A DNA stretch of 64,000 bases from Cloeon dipterum (Eukaryota > Arthropoda > Insecta > Ephemeroptera > Baetidae). Below the pieces are notes generated by a model. The model was not told the DNA's origin and did no database searches. It saw nothing but the letters and a program-made list of their open reading frames with translations. The stretch is from NCBI RefSeq assembly GCF_949628265.1, contig NC_088789.1, positions 23,677,883 to 23,741,882 on the forward strand, given 5' to 3'. Of the stretch, positions 1 to 11,300 are shown one piece after another; positions within the stretch are counted from its first letter, which is position 1, and the number at the start of each line of letters is the position of its first letter. A program made the position numbers and the translations under genes.

Positions 1-650
1 CATTCTGCGCACACAAAATGTGATTTTGCACTGTTAAGCAGTGAGGTTTTTAAGTGCTTTGAAAACTAGCGAACCCTGAGGTTCATACGTGACTTGGAAA
101 GGGTGACGGTAGTGGGTTTGTCGTTTGTAAAAATTTGGAATCCGTTCAATTTATTAAATTTGTCGCAATATTTTTCCTTCAAGACAATCAACGAAAGTAA
201 AATTTGATCCTGAAAATAGCACAGCTCGCAGAACCGTGTGATATTCACATTATTGGTGGTTGCTGTGCTCACGTTTCAGTTAAAATTAATTTCAGCTTCC
301 AAAAATCTACAGAAATTCCCTGTTCATATAGGCTCAGCCATTAGCTCTATTTTCCAAGGACAAATTCAATAAGTTAGTATTTGACATAGGTAAATTACAG
401 AAGCAGGAAATTTCAGGTTTGTTTGACAAAAAACATACAAGGAAACGCTTTCAGTGAAAATTGGCAAGCAGACCGAAATTAAATGACTCTGATAACTGGC
501 GTCAGTACACCACGCCGGTCGGAAAACAGGCTTTGCAGGTGTTTCAAATGAGTGAGTGTCCAACTCTTTGCAATACAGCCAGCCACTCTCGGGGGCAATA
601 AACTTGTGATCTAATTTTCTGGGTGTGTTTTCGGCTTATGCAGCACGTTC
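1..650. other. non-coding sequence
   Basis: No ORF with an ATG and family resemblance, no splice-flanked exon and no repeat recognised. Confidence 0.5.
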
Positions 651-671
651 GGCCAATAAATCCCGCAGATG

Positions 672-679
672 TATATAAA
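672..679 (+). promoter_or_regulatory. TATA box candidate
   Basis: TATATAAA, about 56 bases before the ATG at 728, leaving room for a start site near 703. It sits at the edge of a CpG-rich block (about 700-1300). Confidence 0.35.
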
Positions 680-727
680 CAGGCAGAGACAATGCCCTCG
701 CAAATTTGAAAGCTGCAGAGAGTCGAC

Positions 728-880
728 ATGAAGCCTAAGCATTATTTGTTACTCCCCGGCCTTTTCCTGTGCTCGAGTGGGCGAAATCGATCACGCAGCA
801 AAACACGCGTTCGGCAATCTCACGAAATAAATCGTTCAATGAAAGGCTGGCTATATCTTCCTGCTTTCGGTCCAAATTGA
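728..880 (+). CDS. possible small secreted peptide ORF, 50 residues
   Basis: ATG at 728 to TGA at 878-880. Begins MKPKHYLLLPGLFLCSSG, a signal-peptide-like start, then a strongly basic stretch (NRSRSKTRVRQSHEINRSMK) and GWLYLPAFGPN. A TATA box is correctly spaced upstream. No family recognised; may be a first coding exon or a chance ORF in GC-rich sequence. Confidence 0.2.
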   Translation: MKPKHYLLLPGLFLCSSGRNRSRSKTRVRQSHEINRSMKGWLYLPAFGPN

Positions 881-1299
881 CGAGTGTGCAATTTGTCGGC
901 ACGCAATGTCAGAGAGGAGATTCAGCATTGATTACGCCATCGCGCGCAGATTCGATTCTGTGCTCTCGATTTAGCCGAGCAGAACGTAAGGTGGAGTCGC
1001 GGCAGCGGCTGCGGAGAGTGCGCTGCTTAAACCTTTCACCGGTAATTGCATATAGCGCGAGCGCGGCTCCGCCGCACGACTCACACAACAATCCGTGTAT
1101 TTTACAACTGGCTGCTTCGTAAAAACGAATGTTTGTACGCATACTGTATGCACCACAATCTCTCCTCCGCACCCACGGCACCAACAGCAAGCCGCAGTCG
1201 CGATTTCATATTTCGCCCGGCGCATTTTACGCTTTGCATGCATTATTTTATGTTTCCCTCTCGCGAGCGCGCGGCATCAGCAAGCCTCTATCTCATCTG

Positions 1300-4239
1300 T
1301 TTATGCCGAGTCACGTATTATTATTCCACCATCCAGTTTGTATATTTTATAATCCACTTTCCAGCCACTCGTGGAACTTTTGACAAGAGTGAATTAATTT
1401 GTCTTGACTTTTTCGGGCAGAAATAATTGCTTGCAAGGAGCAAAACAAAGTTTTGGTTTTTGATGTTGAAAACTCTGGTCCAGATATTTTTGTGCAATAT
1501 TTAATCCTCTTTTAGAAAATTACTTGTTTTTGTCAGAGGAGCATATAGTTCAAAACATTATTTATTTATTAAACAACATTCATTTCAAGTTTTAGTAAAA
1601 ATAATTAAAACAGGAAAAACCACACCGATGAAAGTGAGCGTAATTTCCTGAAATGTAGCTTTAGAATGTCTTGATTTTTAAAGAGTTTTCATTGAAGCAT
1701 TTAATAATAGCAAGAAATCCACTGAGAAACCACTGCAGCCCTCCCATTTCATACAGATTTGACGGTATTTTTAAATTTTCCAGTCCTTGTCCTTGTCCAA
1801 TTAATTCAGATTGACCAGGAACAAATATTTTGCATTTTTAATATGCGACCAATGCCATTTTTTGTGCAAAAATAACAACACAATTAAATGAGAGTTATAA
1901 AGAACTAAAATCCCCAATTCCTGTAATTTGCTTTTTAACGGATCAGCAGCGCGGCCAGCAAGAAAACAAATTACGCAGCGTTATCGCTGTAGCATTGAAC
2001 CAAATCTTTTTTAATTTCAGATCGTAAAAGTATAATGTCCCTGCGGTTTCTGGAGTAGTTATGATCAGCCGCAGGCAGTTTCGTCCAAAAGCGCGTAATT
2101 GCGTCAGTCTCATTCCAAGTTAATGCGCGTTTTTTGGAGCAAAATAATGTGCGTTCGGCTATATGGCGCCCGACTAGAGAAATGAATTCCAAACCACTTG
2201 ACCATGAAAATTTAATAGTCCCTCTTGAAGAGACCAACTTTATTGCGCCTGCCCGCAGCACGTCAATCCTCCGCTGATTAATTGGCTGTCCATCAGCCTT
2301 GACTGATTAAATTTTCGTCATCAGACAAAAAAAAATAAAATGATAATGTCCTCTTTTGTTTTCACTCGGCGATTGTGAAAAGAGTCAGGTCAGGACACAG
2401 CTGTGTATTAAGGACTAAAGCAAATCGGATTTTACTAATTCTGCCTTGATTAACCAAAATTGCTTTCGTGGATGGTGCGGCTTCGTTTTGCTGTTGGCTG
2501 CGCTACAGAGGGTAGTGCGTGACTAGACTCGCAAATCGACCTGCGGCAATGACTGAGAGCGAACGAGTGTGGATCTTTGCGCGTCAACAGCCAACTTGTT
2601 AAGTTCCACGGCCAATTCCCATCACGATGTAGCTGGAATTTCACTCTGCGTTAATTAAGCCGTGTTTACACTCAGGGTAAACCTCGAAAATAAAAATAAA
2701 TCCTTCTCTTAGGTTGGGCAGGTAGGATTACTAAAAACAAACTAATTAAAATTTCCCAGGATTGAAAACAGGGAAAGAAAACATGATGTTTGGTAAAATG
2801 TTGAAAATAGTGATGCAATTTTTAGCTAATTTAACTTTATTTCAATGCCTCATTAATTTTTTCCTCTTACTTCTCCTATGAAAACTTCAGGTGATATTCA
2901 AAGAACTGTAGAATATTATCTTTTAAAACAATAAAATTTTCTGTAAATTCTCGTTTTGATTTTTAAAGGAAAAATGTATTCAAATTAATTTAATTTTGTA
3001 TTAAATTTTGTAAGAGGAATTTATTCATATTCATTTCTGATCATGGTTTTCCCAAACGTGTCGTCATGCATAAAAATATTTAATAACATGAAATCTATTT
3101 TAAAATGAAGCAAAGATTTAATAAAATCATTTTATTCCGTAAAACTCATTTTTAATTATGATTAAAATATTTTAAAAACCTTTGAATAATATAATTGTAT
3201 TTGTTTGTGATAAATAACAAGGGTTTTTTAACCAGCGTGATAAACCGTGGGCAAACATTTTATTTTGTCGTAGGAAATTTATTTTATACTCACTCTTCCG
3301 CTATAGTTCTTTAATTTTTGCAACCGGCCCTGCCATGGTTGACCAGAAATGGAAGTCAGCCTTTTTCACAGATATTTGTCCACACGACACGCTTGTCATG
3401 GCTTCCACATTTTAATTTGAAAAACAAACTTTACCACACAATTATGTAAAACGGCTGAATCAACTTTGATTTGCCGATTATTAGCTTTTTTAATTAATAT
3501 AAATAACCAACTCGTAAAATTGCAAGTTTTTATCAATAAAAAAATTTTATTTTGTTTATAAAAATTATAATTTAATTTTTATGCAACCATTTATTTTTAT
3601 TTTACCAATCAAATTTTATTTAAACTATAAATGAAATGTTTTTTAGTTAATGGATCACATAATAACTCAAATTTAATTTAAACAAAAAATTTAATTTTTA
3701 AACAATTTAAAATTATATGTATTCTTCAGGCCAGGAATTAGTTTATTCTTTTACAATAAATAAAAGTAGCTCCTGAAGAATTTTAATCCTACAATATTTT
3801 AATTACTGCCGAGACTTAATTTCTCTCAAATAAGGAATTAATAACGCAAAAATAGCTCCGCAAGCTGTATGTGTAAAAATGTTTTCTGATATAATGGTTT
3901 TGCAACGGTTAGTCGTCTGGAAATAAACAATGATTTTAAAATCGTCATGATTCCGTTAAATCCCACAAAAATAGTAATTTGAAGAAATAGGATGGTTTCC
4001 TGTAAATGAATGAAAATAACTTTGAATTTGAAGATATCTACCGGAAACGTTTGTATAACTGAGAGAGCGAATTTTTGGAGTGGAAACTTGAACAGCTCTC
4101 TGAATATATTTAAAGAGCAGCGGAGGCAAACATTGACAATATTGCAGCGGAACCGAAAGTGAATTGACGTTCGTCAAGTGGCGCCGAAAATACCGTGATT
4201 GGCGTGTCGGACGTTAGCCAGGCATTCAGGCATCGATTG
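1300..4239. other. AT-rich non-coding spacer
   Basis: Very AT-rich, no coding signal; slightly GC-richer around 1950-2300 and 2450-2600 without a recognisable exon. Confidence 0.5.
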
Positions 4240-4790
4240 ACATTTCCTTTTATCCAAATGAAGCATGAAACCGAATCGCCGCCACCGCCGCGTCGCAATC
4301 AATCAATGCGCTGTGCTTTTCTCGCGGTGTGATTGATGGCCAATCAAAAGTGAATGGACCAACGACGAATTCGATTCTTTTCGGCTGCGACGACCACGGT
4401 CAGCTGCAGAAAGCGAGAGCCACGCTAGCTTTCTCACACAATTGTGACAAAAATAAAATCATCCCGTGGTCATTGTCCAGTGGTTGGCGCGCGCGCGGCT
4501 CTCGCTCTCACCGCCTGCGCTCGCACGCTCGCTCGCTGTCATTGCCAATACCGACCGGTCTCACAACAAGTATAGTGAAAGCGAGCAAGTGTTTTCTTTG
4601 CGGTTTCTTTCGCCGCCGCGGTCACCTGCTCGATGGGCCTGACCTTGCCCACATTGCCCTCAAATGTGAGCCGTCGCCGCCGCCGCTGCTTTTGACACCC
4701 CGCGGTGCGTCACGAACAAATTGACTTACGCCGAATCCGTTTGTCACACGCTCGCCTGTCGTACTGTAATTTCACACTTTTGCGAGTGGC
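4240..4790 (-). promoter_or_regulatory. CpG-rich block with a strong minus-strand donor
   Basis: GC- and CpG-rich stretch in an AT-rich surround. On the minus strand TTCGGC|GTAAGTCAA (exon end 4730) is an excellent donor, so a leader exon of a gene lying left of the window is possible. The open frame of 131 codons on the plus strand here has no ATG at its start and no family resemblance. Confidence 0.25.
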
Positions 4791-6345
4791 TCCTTTTTCA
4801 CCTGAGTGCCATTAGATTGGCCGAATTTTCGTGCATTTTCCTCAAAAGAGAAATTGTGTGTATTGATAAAAAATGTGAAAATTTTTATCGGGAGGGCCGT
4901 TCGATTTCGGCCCCTTTGAATAATTAGAATCAATGAAATAATTTGTTTATAGTATATAGTTAGGGATGTATCAACAATATTTTTCATTTTATTCTAAATT
5001 AAAATTTTTAACGACTTGGATGATTCATTTTTTACTTTAAATTTGGTGAGCTCAGATTATCCTTGAGTTTATTTTGTATCAAGTCTCCTGTACATGGAGA
5101 TAGAGAAAGCCATCGTGTATTTTAAATAAATCCAACATTCAGAATTTGGACAGATTTTACAACCTAGTTACTATGTGTAATAGTTTTTTATTCATTCCTT
5201 CGTTCGAAAGTTGCTCCATCGAAATTTCGCCATTTTTCTCTCAGCTATTAAATCTAAATACATATATCAGATGGGATTTTCGGTCTAAATAACTAACACA
5301 AGTCAATTTTAGTTCGTTGTCCGTCGGTGTTCAAATTAAATATTGAATCCATGTGATAAATTGAAAACAGGGGTTCATGCCTTCATGCATCCTTGATTTT
5401 ATTCCCCTTTTTAATTGATATGAGCCAAAATTGGACATGAAATTTGTGAAGCAGTGCTAAAAAAATAAAACTGTTAAATCGTTTCTGTGCTTCATATCCT
5501 TGACAAGAAATATTATTTTTTTCTTTAGCAAAATTATTCAATCTTTTCTTGAAAGAAAAATCACATTGAAATTTCAAATCAACTTTTGGTGCTGAGCAAT
5601 TTATTTTTCATTTAAAGAGAAAAAATTGCACACGAAATTCTCCTAATTGACGTCACGCTGAGCAAGACTCGTATTTCAGACTTTGTCTAAATTTATCCGA
5701 TTATGTAACTGTCGGTCCTGCTGTGGACGCACGACAAACAACACAATTGCCAATTGGCTGGTGAATTCGAGGGTCGAAAGGTATTAATCATGCCGCATAC
5801 GCCTCCTGTCTGAACAGCTTTTGAACATGAGACATGAGTAATTGGCTACGTTTTTGCAGCAACAAAAAGTACGAAATTATTTAATTCGCAAGAGATAATT
5901 TGGTTTGTTGAAGGACAATATTTAAATATACATATATGACCTGTCAAAATCTATGGATTTTTTTACGTCTTGCAGCAGTCAGCTGCAGTATGGCCTGGAT
6001 TTTGACTGACATAAATACATATAACCCTTGCAAGGTGCTGGCGTTGGCAACGCTCCATCAATTCTCCTCGCGACATTTTTTTTGTGCCAAAAATGTCAGG
6101 CAAAGGGGCAGAAAAAATGCTCTCTACCATCAAAAGCGCCCTTCTCTGGCCATTCCAGTGGAAAAAAACTGGGAAGATTGGATTTTCAACGCGCGAAAGG
6201 GTCAAAGCATTCCGCGTGGCTTATTTAATTTGAACATCAAGACTGCCGGAATTTTCCCTTTGGGGACACTCTAGATCTGCGACTTCTATTTATTTTCTCG
6301 CGCTTCAAATCAAATACGCCCATTTGTTTTCCAGAGCTCTCCAGG

Positions 6346-6529
6346 GTATAAATCTGTTCTGCCTCTCTGCGACAACAGTAGAAATTTAGAAAGCAAGAAA
6401 GCAAGCACAAACAGCGTGGCTGTTAAATCAAACCGGTTGAGCGTTCACAAACAAATTAAATAAAGACCAAATTACCGCTTTGAACCGCATCAGTTGGAGT
6501 TCAAGCTTGTAACCATTGCTCCACGAAAG
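6346..6529 (+). promoter_or_regulatory. possible plus-strand promoter and non-coding leader exon
   Basis: GGGTATAAATC (TATA box, about 6345-6352) is followed about 30 bases on by a possible start and, at 6529, by the donor-like CGAAAG|GTATAA. No ATG lies between about 6376 and 6529, as fits a 5' untranslated exon. No plus-strand gene was recognised downstream. Confidence 0.25.
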
Positions 6530-7599
6530 GTATAATTTTTGTTTGTCAAAGAATTTTGATATTCGGGTGGCATGTTTATAGGAGAAGGCCAAAAATATAA
6601 AAATATATTTATCAATGTGGCTTGTTTTTTACGATATTGGTTTCCTAAAAATGCGACTTTGGTGGAAAAATGAAGCCAGCAGCAGAGGAATGTTCACATG
6701 AACTGGAAATATGTATGTTTGGAATTCGCGCAGTATAAAAAGTTTGCTCTTGCGAAACTTAGTTCTTCTTGAGAAACTTTTGCAGATGAATAAATTGCTC
6801 TTCCTAGTAGTATTCATTAGGCACAAGTCATTGTTGCTGACTGTCTAATTGGAAAAGTGTGCACGCTGCGTGAACTTCCTCAATTAGATGCAAATCGCAG
6901 TTGGAGCGTGTATGATCGAACAGTGCACTCAGTGAAAAGGAAAGTCACTCGATCTGCTGCTAAACTGATTACCAGCCGAGTATGCACGAAATCCATCGCG
7001 TCGTCTATTTTCCGCCCAATGCATGCCGCTTCAATTTTGCGGTTTAATAAACTACTTGCTGCTGTCAGCTAGTGTGTGAAATTGTTTATTTGTGTTACGC
7101 GTGGCGGGAATTAACGCTTAGTCGACTTTTGCTAGCTGAAAATACCTATTCGGTTTTTAGATTCTGCTTTGTTTGCTAAAAGGTAAAATTGATTGCAATA
7201 TAGTTTGCTCTACTAAATTAGCTTTCGACAAAATGATTTAACGGATTTAACAGATTATTTTTCAAAACAACGCCTTTCTAATCTATACAGGGACTCTTTT
7301 CGTTGAGAGCAAAATTGTCAGATAAATGAGAAAGTTATTTTCTTTTATTCATCTTCGGGAACAATAAAAAATAGATTTTCCAGGTTTAAGTCGATTCCAT
7401 ATAGGTGAATTTAAATTAATTTCACGGTTTTTATTTCCTAGGCGGGAGTGGCCTATTTTACGGGACGCATTTTAGATCATTGTAGGATGAATAGAACCGG
7501 AGTTATAAAATTGATAAATAAATGAAATTAAAAAAAATCAGAATTTTCCACGAGAAACTCAACTCTTGCCTTTATTTCATCGTATTTCACTCCATTTGG

Positions 7600-7686
7600 T
7601 CGTATTACCAATCATTATCGCCGTCTTCCTGCACTGGACCATCTATCCTCCAGATAAGAGGGTGGTTTACCGTATTGGTAATACGA
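7600..7686. repeat. 13-bp perfect inverted repeat 3' of the Spaetzle-like gene
   Basis: TCGTATTACCAAT (7600-7612) and ATTGGTAATACGA (7674-7686), spaced about 61 bases, with further partial complementarity inside. Hairpin or protein site; function unknown. Confidence 0.5.
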
Positions 7687-7800
7687 TAAATTTATACTGA
7701 TAAGAAATTCAATCATTTTCTCACAGATGAATCAATAATTTCTGGATCTTTTCCTAGGAATTTACGAAAGAAAACACTTAAACATATTTTAACTCTTGAT

Positions 7801-7806
7801 TTTATT
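7801..7806 (-). promoter_or_regulatory. polyadenylation signal of the Spaetzle-like gene
   Basis: AATAAA on the minus strand about 245 bases past the stop codon; a plausible 3' end. A further AATAAA occurs near 7571. Confidence 0.5.
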
Positions 7807-8051
7807 TTCGAAAACACAAAAGTTAAATCCATCCGTCCTACTCTACTACAGCACTTTACTTGTACATACATGTTACATTAAATTAAAAAAAAATTGATAT
7901 CTGCACCACCAGTAGTTCACTTTCTTCTTCGTGTGTGTATATAATGGCAACGCCCGGCACAAAGTAACGATCTAATACCACATCGAGTCCCACGCTGCGC
8001 GGGGAAATAAATTAAGCACACATTAAAGCAGTTAATTATTCAGGAGCACGA

Positions 8052-8334
8052 TCAGAAGCGGCGCACGGGCACGCGGTACGAAGGCTCGATGGGCCGCCAG
8101 TCGTCGTCGGCGTGCACGCTGCTCGTCCTCCGTTCGGCCATGCTCATTTGCTGCTGCTGCTGCTGACGCTGCTGCTTGGCCCGCTCCTCGTTGCGGAAGA
8201 AGTCGATGATCGGATGGTAACTGTAGTTGATCCGCGAGTTGTCCTCGGACGTTTCCACGCTCTCCTTCGAACGCTCACTCGGAGGCCTGCGTCTGCGGTG
8301 CGTCGCCGTCGCTCCTGCCTCGTCCAGATCCGGC
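8052..8334 (-). CDS. Spaetzle-like gene, exon i (C-terminal exon with stop)
   Basis: 283 bases ending in TGA at 8052-8054. Acceptor CATTTTCTCAG|G; one base completes an Arg codon from the previous exon. Encodes an Arg-rich stretch, then YSYHPIIDFFRNEERAKQ, a poly-Gln run, and a basic end (YRVPVRRF). The long final intron (about 5.3 kb) makes this link less certain than the others, but phase and splice sites agree. Confidence 0.8.
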
Positions 8335-11300
8335 CTGAGAAAATGAGATGCGAGTTCGAATTAAATTTTGAATGAATAAAATTTATTAAAAGCAATGCGT
8401 GCAACACTATGTCTAGAATTGTCTGTATTATTAATTTTTATAACTCTTTTCTGTAGTACTTCTAAAAAAACTGATGTTACTTTTTAGTTTTGGTAGGTGT
8501 TAGATGAGTTAAAAATAATTTCTATTTTTAAACTCTTCCAAGATTTCATAGAATATCAAAATAACATATTTAATTTTATCTTCAACTGAATATTATTTCA
8601 GTTTTTAAATAATTAAATCATAAAATATCATGCATCGGATACCAAAGTTTATAATATCTAACAAAGGTTATTTAATGAAGTTGACTTTAATTCATTGGTA
8701 CCAAAAATACGTTATTTGTTTTAAACTAAGCTCTATACAAATTCCTAAGAAATTAACAGCATATATTTTAAAATTCAATATTGGCATTAATATTTTTTAA
8801 TAATGAAAAACCCTTCTAAAATAGACTTCATCTGATTTTGTTTAATTATTTCCCCTAAGATTGACCAGTGTATGTAGACCAAAAGCAGCTATAAAACAAA
8901 ATGCTGACTAAAAAACTACAATTTTCTTTGAAATTTTGATCTTCTTAAAGCTGTCGATATATTTGATCTGGAAAAAATAGAACAGTTTTTCTGACCTTTC
9001 CCAATGAATATTTGTTTTTAATTTTATAAAAAAATCAAATCCAGCTCATTTTCGAGTTCCAAAAATTATAAATTGTCCCAAAACTCATATTTTCATTTTG
9101 AAAACGGATATTTCAGCTGTAAACCTAGACTTTTTACGTCCCCAAAATCCTTTATCCTCTAGAAATAAGAAAAAAATCGCTTAAAAATGAAAACAAATTT
9201 GTCATGATTTAACTGATGGTCTGAATTGAACAATTTGATAATAAAAAATATACGTACTTACTTTGATTACAATAAATTATAGGACTGTTTGTAAGAAATT
9301 GGACGTAAGAAGCTTTTTTAAGAACATTTCAATTTAATGTCCAAGCTGATAAAATTACCAGCAGAGAATAATATGCTGGAAGGTCAAATTTAAAATAATT
9401 TTATATTAAATAAACGCTGGTCAAGAACATGGCCAATTATGCAATCAATTTTTTTATTGCTGGCTCTCATGGAAATTCTAACTTACTCTGGACACAGTAA
9501 TAGTTGTTTGTAATATTTTAATTACTAGGATTTTTTGCGCTTGGCGCCAAGTGAAATTAAATAATTTTGAGAACTATTGCATGTGATTATTCGATTTTGT
9601 GCGTATGCAACAACACAATCAAAGCGGACGTGAAGGTCGGTTGAGCATTTAATGTCCGCTTTCAGGTCATTAACAGTGAAAGTGCAATTAAGTGAACCTT
9701 GCAAACGTGTTATTTTTCAAATGAAAACGAGCCAATCTTAGAAATTAGAGGGACTTGGTCAATTTTGTTTTTGCTGTGATATCATCATTTTTGCAACTGT
9801 GGTTTTTAGAGGAATTTAATTTTTTCCTCAATTATTTTTAATTATTTCTCTTGATTTTATTTTTAAATTTTCTACATGGCGTGTTTTTATTTATATATAC
9901 ATTGAGTCATTATAAAAATGAGAACAGGTTTGGACAGTATCAGTTTTCTTTGGCTATTTTGTGAAAAGTACCCAAGCTCTGACTCATTCAGTCAGGTCGT
10001 TTATGTTGGGACCTTTCACACGTGTGTGCGTGTGTGTGTGTGAGTGCATGGAGCAGCAGTAAGTTGTTGTTGCGCAATTTGAAAGGGAAATTACCATCGA
10101 CTTTTACCGAGCTTGCGCAACTGACGGAAGCGCGGCTGACGTTTTTAGTGTTTGGTTGATTAGTGATTACCTCTCGATTGTTTGTCATCAGGGAGCACGC
10201 CGTTATCAATTAATCAGCAGGTGCCGGGTGTGGGGTGAGGCGAGCGGGAATTAATTGTGACTTTGCACCGGGGAATTTTGATTAAATTTCGGCAGAGTAA
10301 AATGATCCCTGCCATTTCGTTTCATCGCAGCTTCCCTTTTTGTGCATCATCCTTGCGCGGTGGTTAAAAAACTCGTTGCGCGCGTGCGAACATCGCCCTG
10401 CGGGTGTCTCGACCTCCTAACTTTAACTCTCTTTCCTGTCGTAAAGTCGAGAATAAAAGCACAAACGCGCTTCCTGCGCGCTGCTTAACAATTCAGAGCC
10501 CCTGCCAGCTGCGAGAGTATGCAACCTGCCAGGCACCGCTGTTGTGCGGGCCGCCCACGCCCAGCTCTACAAAATAAATACGACGCTGTCTGGAACAAAT
10601 AACAACCGCGCGAGCACATCACGTGAACGTCTCCTGTGAAAGCGAAAAGATCGTAAACAGGGAAAGGGGAGCAACTTTGGCAGTTGCCAAAAAGGCAGGA
10701 AGGGTCCCGCTGAGAGCAAATTCTAATCATCTCAAGATATATTTTTGTGACACTGCATTTATTTCCAGATTTTCGTTTCTCTGTTGCTTTTCAGAGTTAA
10801 ATTTTGTGTACTGTTGGATTATTTCTTCACTTTTTACTTAGCACTGATTAGTTTTTTTTTTTAAATCAGTCTCTTTTATATATTATTTTTATGAAAGAGA
10901 TTGAGACTTTGATTGCAAGCATATTTAAAATTAAAAGTTCTTAAGAGAAAGAACACGGAAAAGTTTCTTTTAGGATTGAAATAGATAAAATTGGTTGAAA
11001 TGAATAAAAAAGTCATCCAATAAAGCAACCAGATCATTCTACAATTTAAATCGATACATGTATGGCGTGTAATTATTAAATTTAAAAAAAATATATATTC
11101 TAAGTTTGCGAACAAAATATTGGAGGGTGTTTGGGAAGCAGGAAATTCCGGTAATTTAATAACATGAGCAGGAAAAGATCAAATATTTCGGTTTTAATAA
11201 TGAAACAACACGGAAACTTCTGTCCAAACTGGAGAAAACAGGAATGAAAAATTTATTTTCTCCAAAATATTTAAAGGTCAGTTGTATTTCCCGTGATCTC

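Noticed and set aside
4329..4724. 131-codon plus-strand frame
   Set aside because: Opens with a non-ATG codon, low-complexity Arg/Ser/Leu content from a CpG-rich block, no recognisable domain.
8112..8375. Plus- and other-frame ORFs over the last Spaetzle exon
   Set aside because: Antisense and off-frame readings of a CG-rich coding exon; the frame ending in YRVPVRRF is the one that splices in phase.
10485..10730. 81-residue Cys-rich minus-strand ORF with ATG
   Set aside because: No signal peptide, no recognisable cysteine spacing; sits in GC-rich intron sequence of the Spaetzle-like gene.
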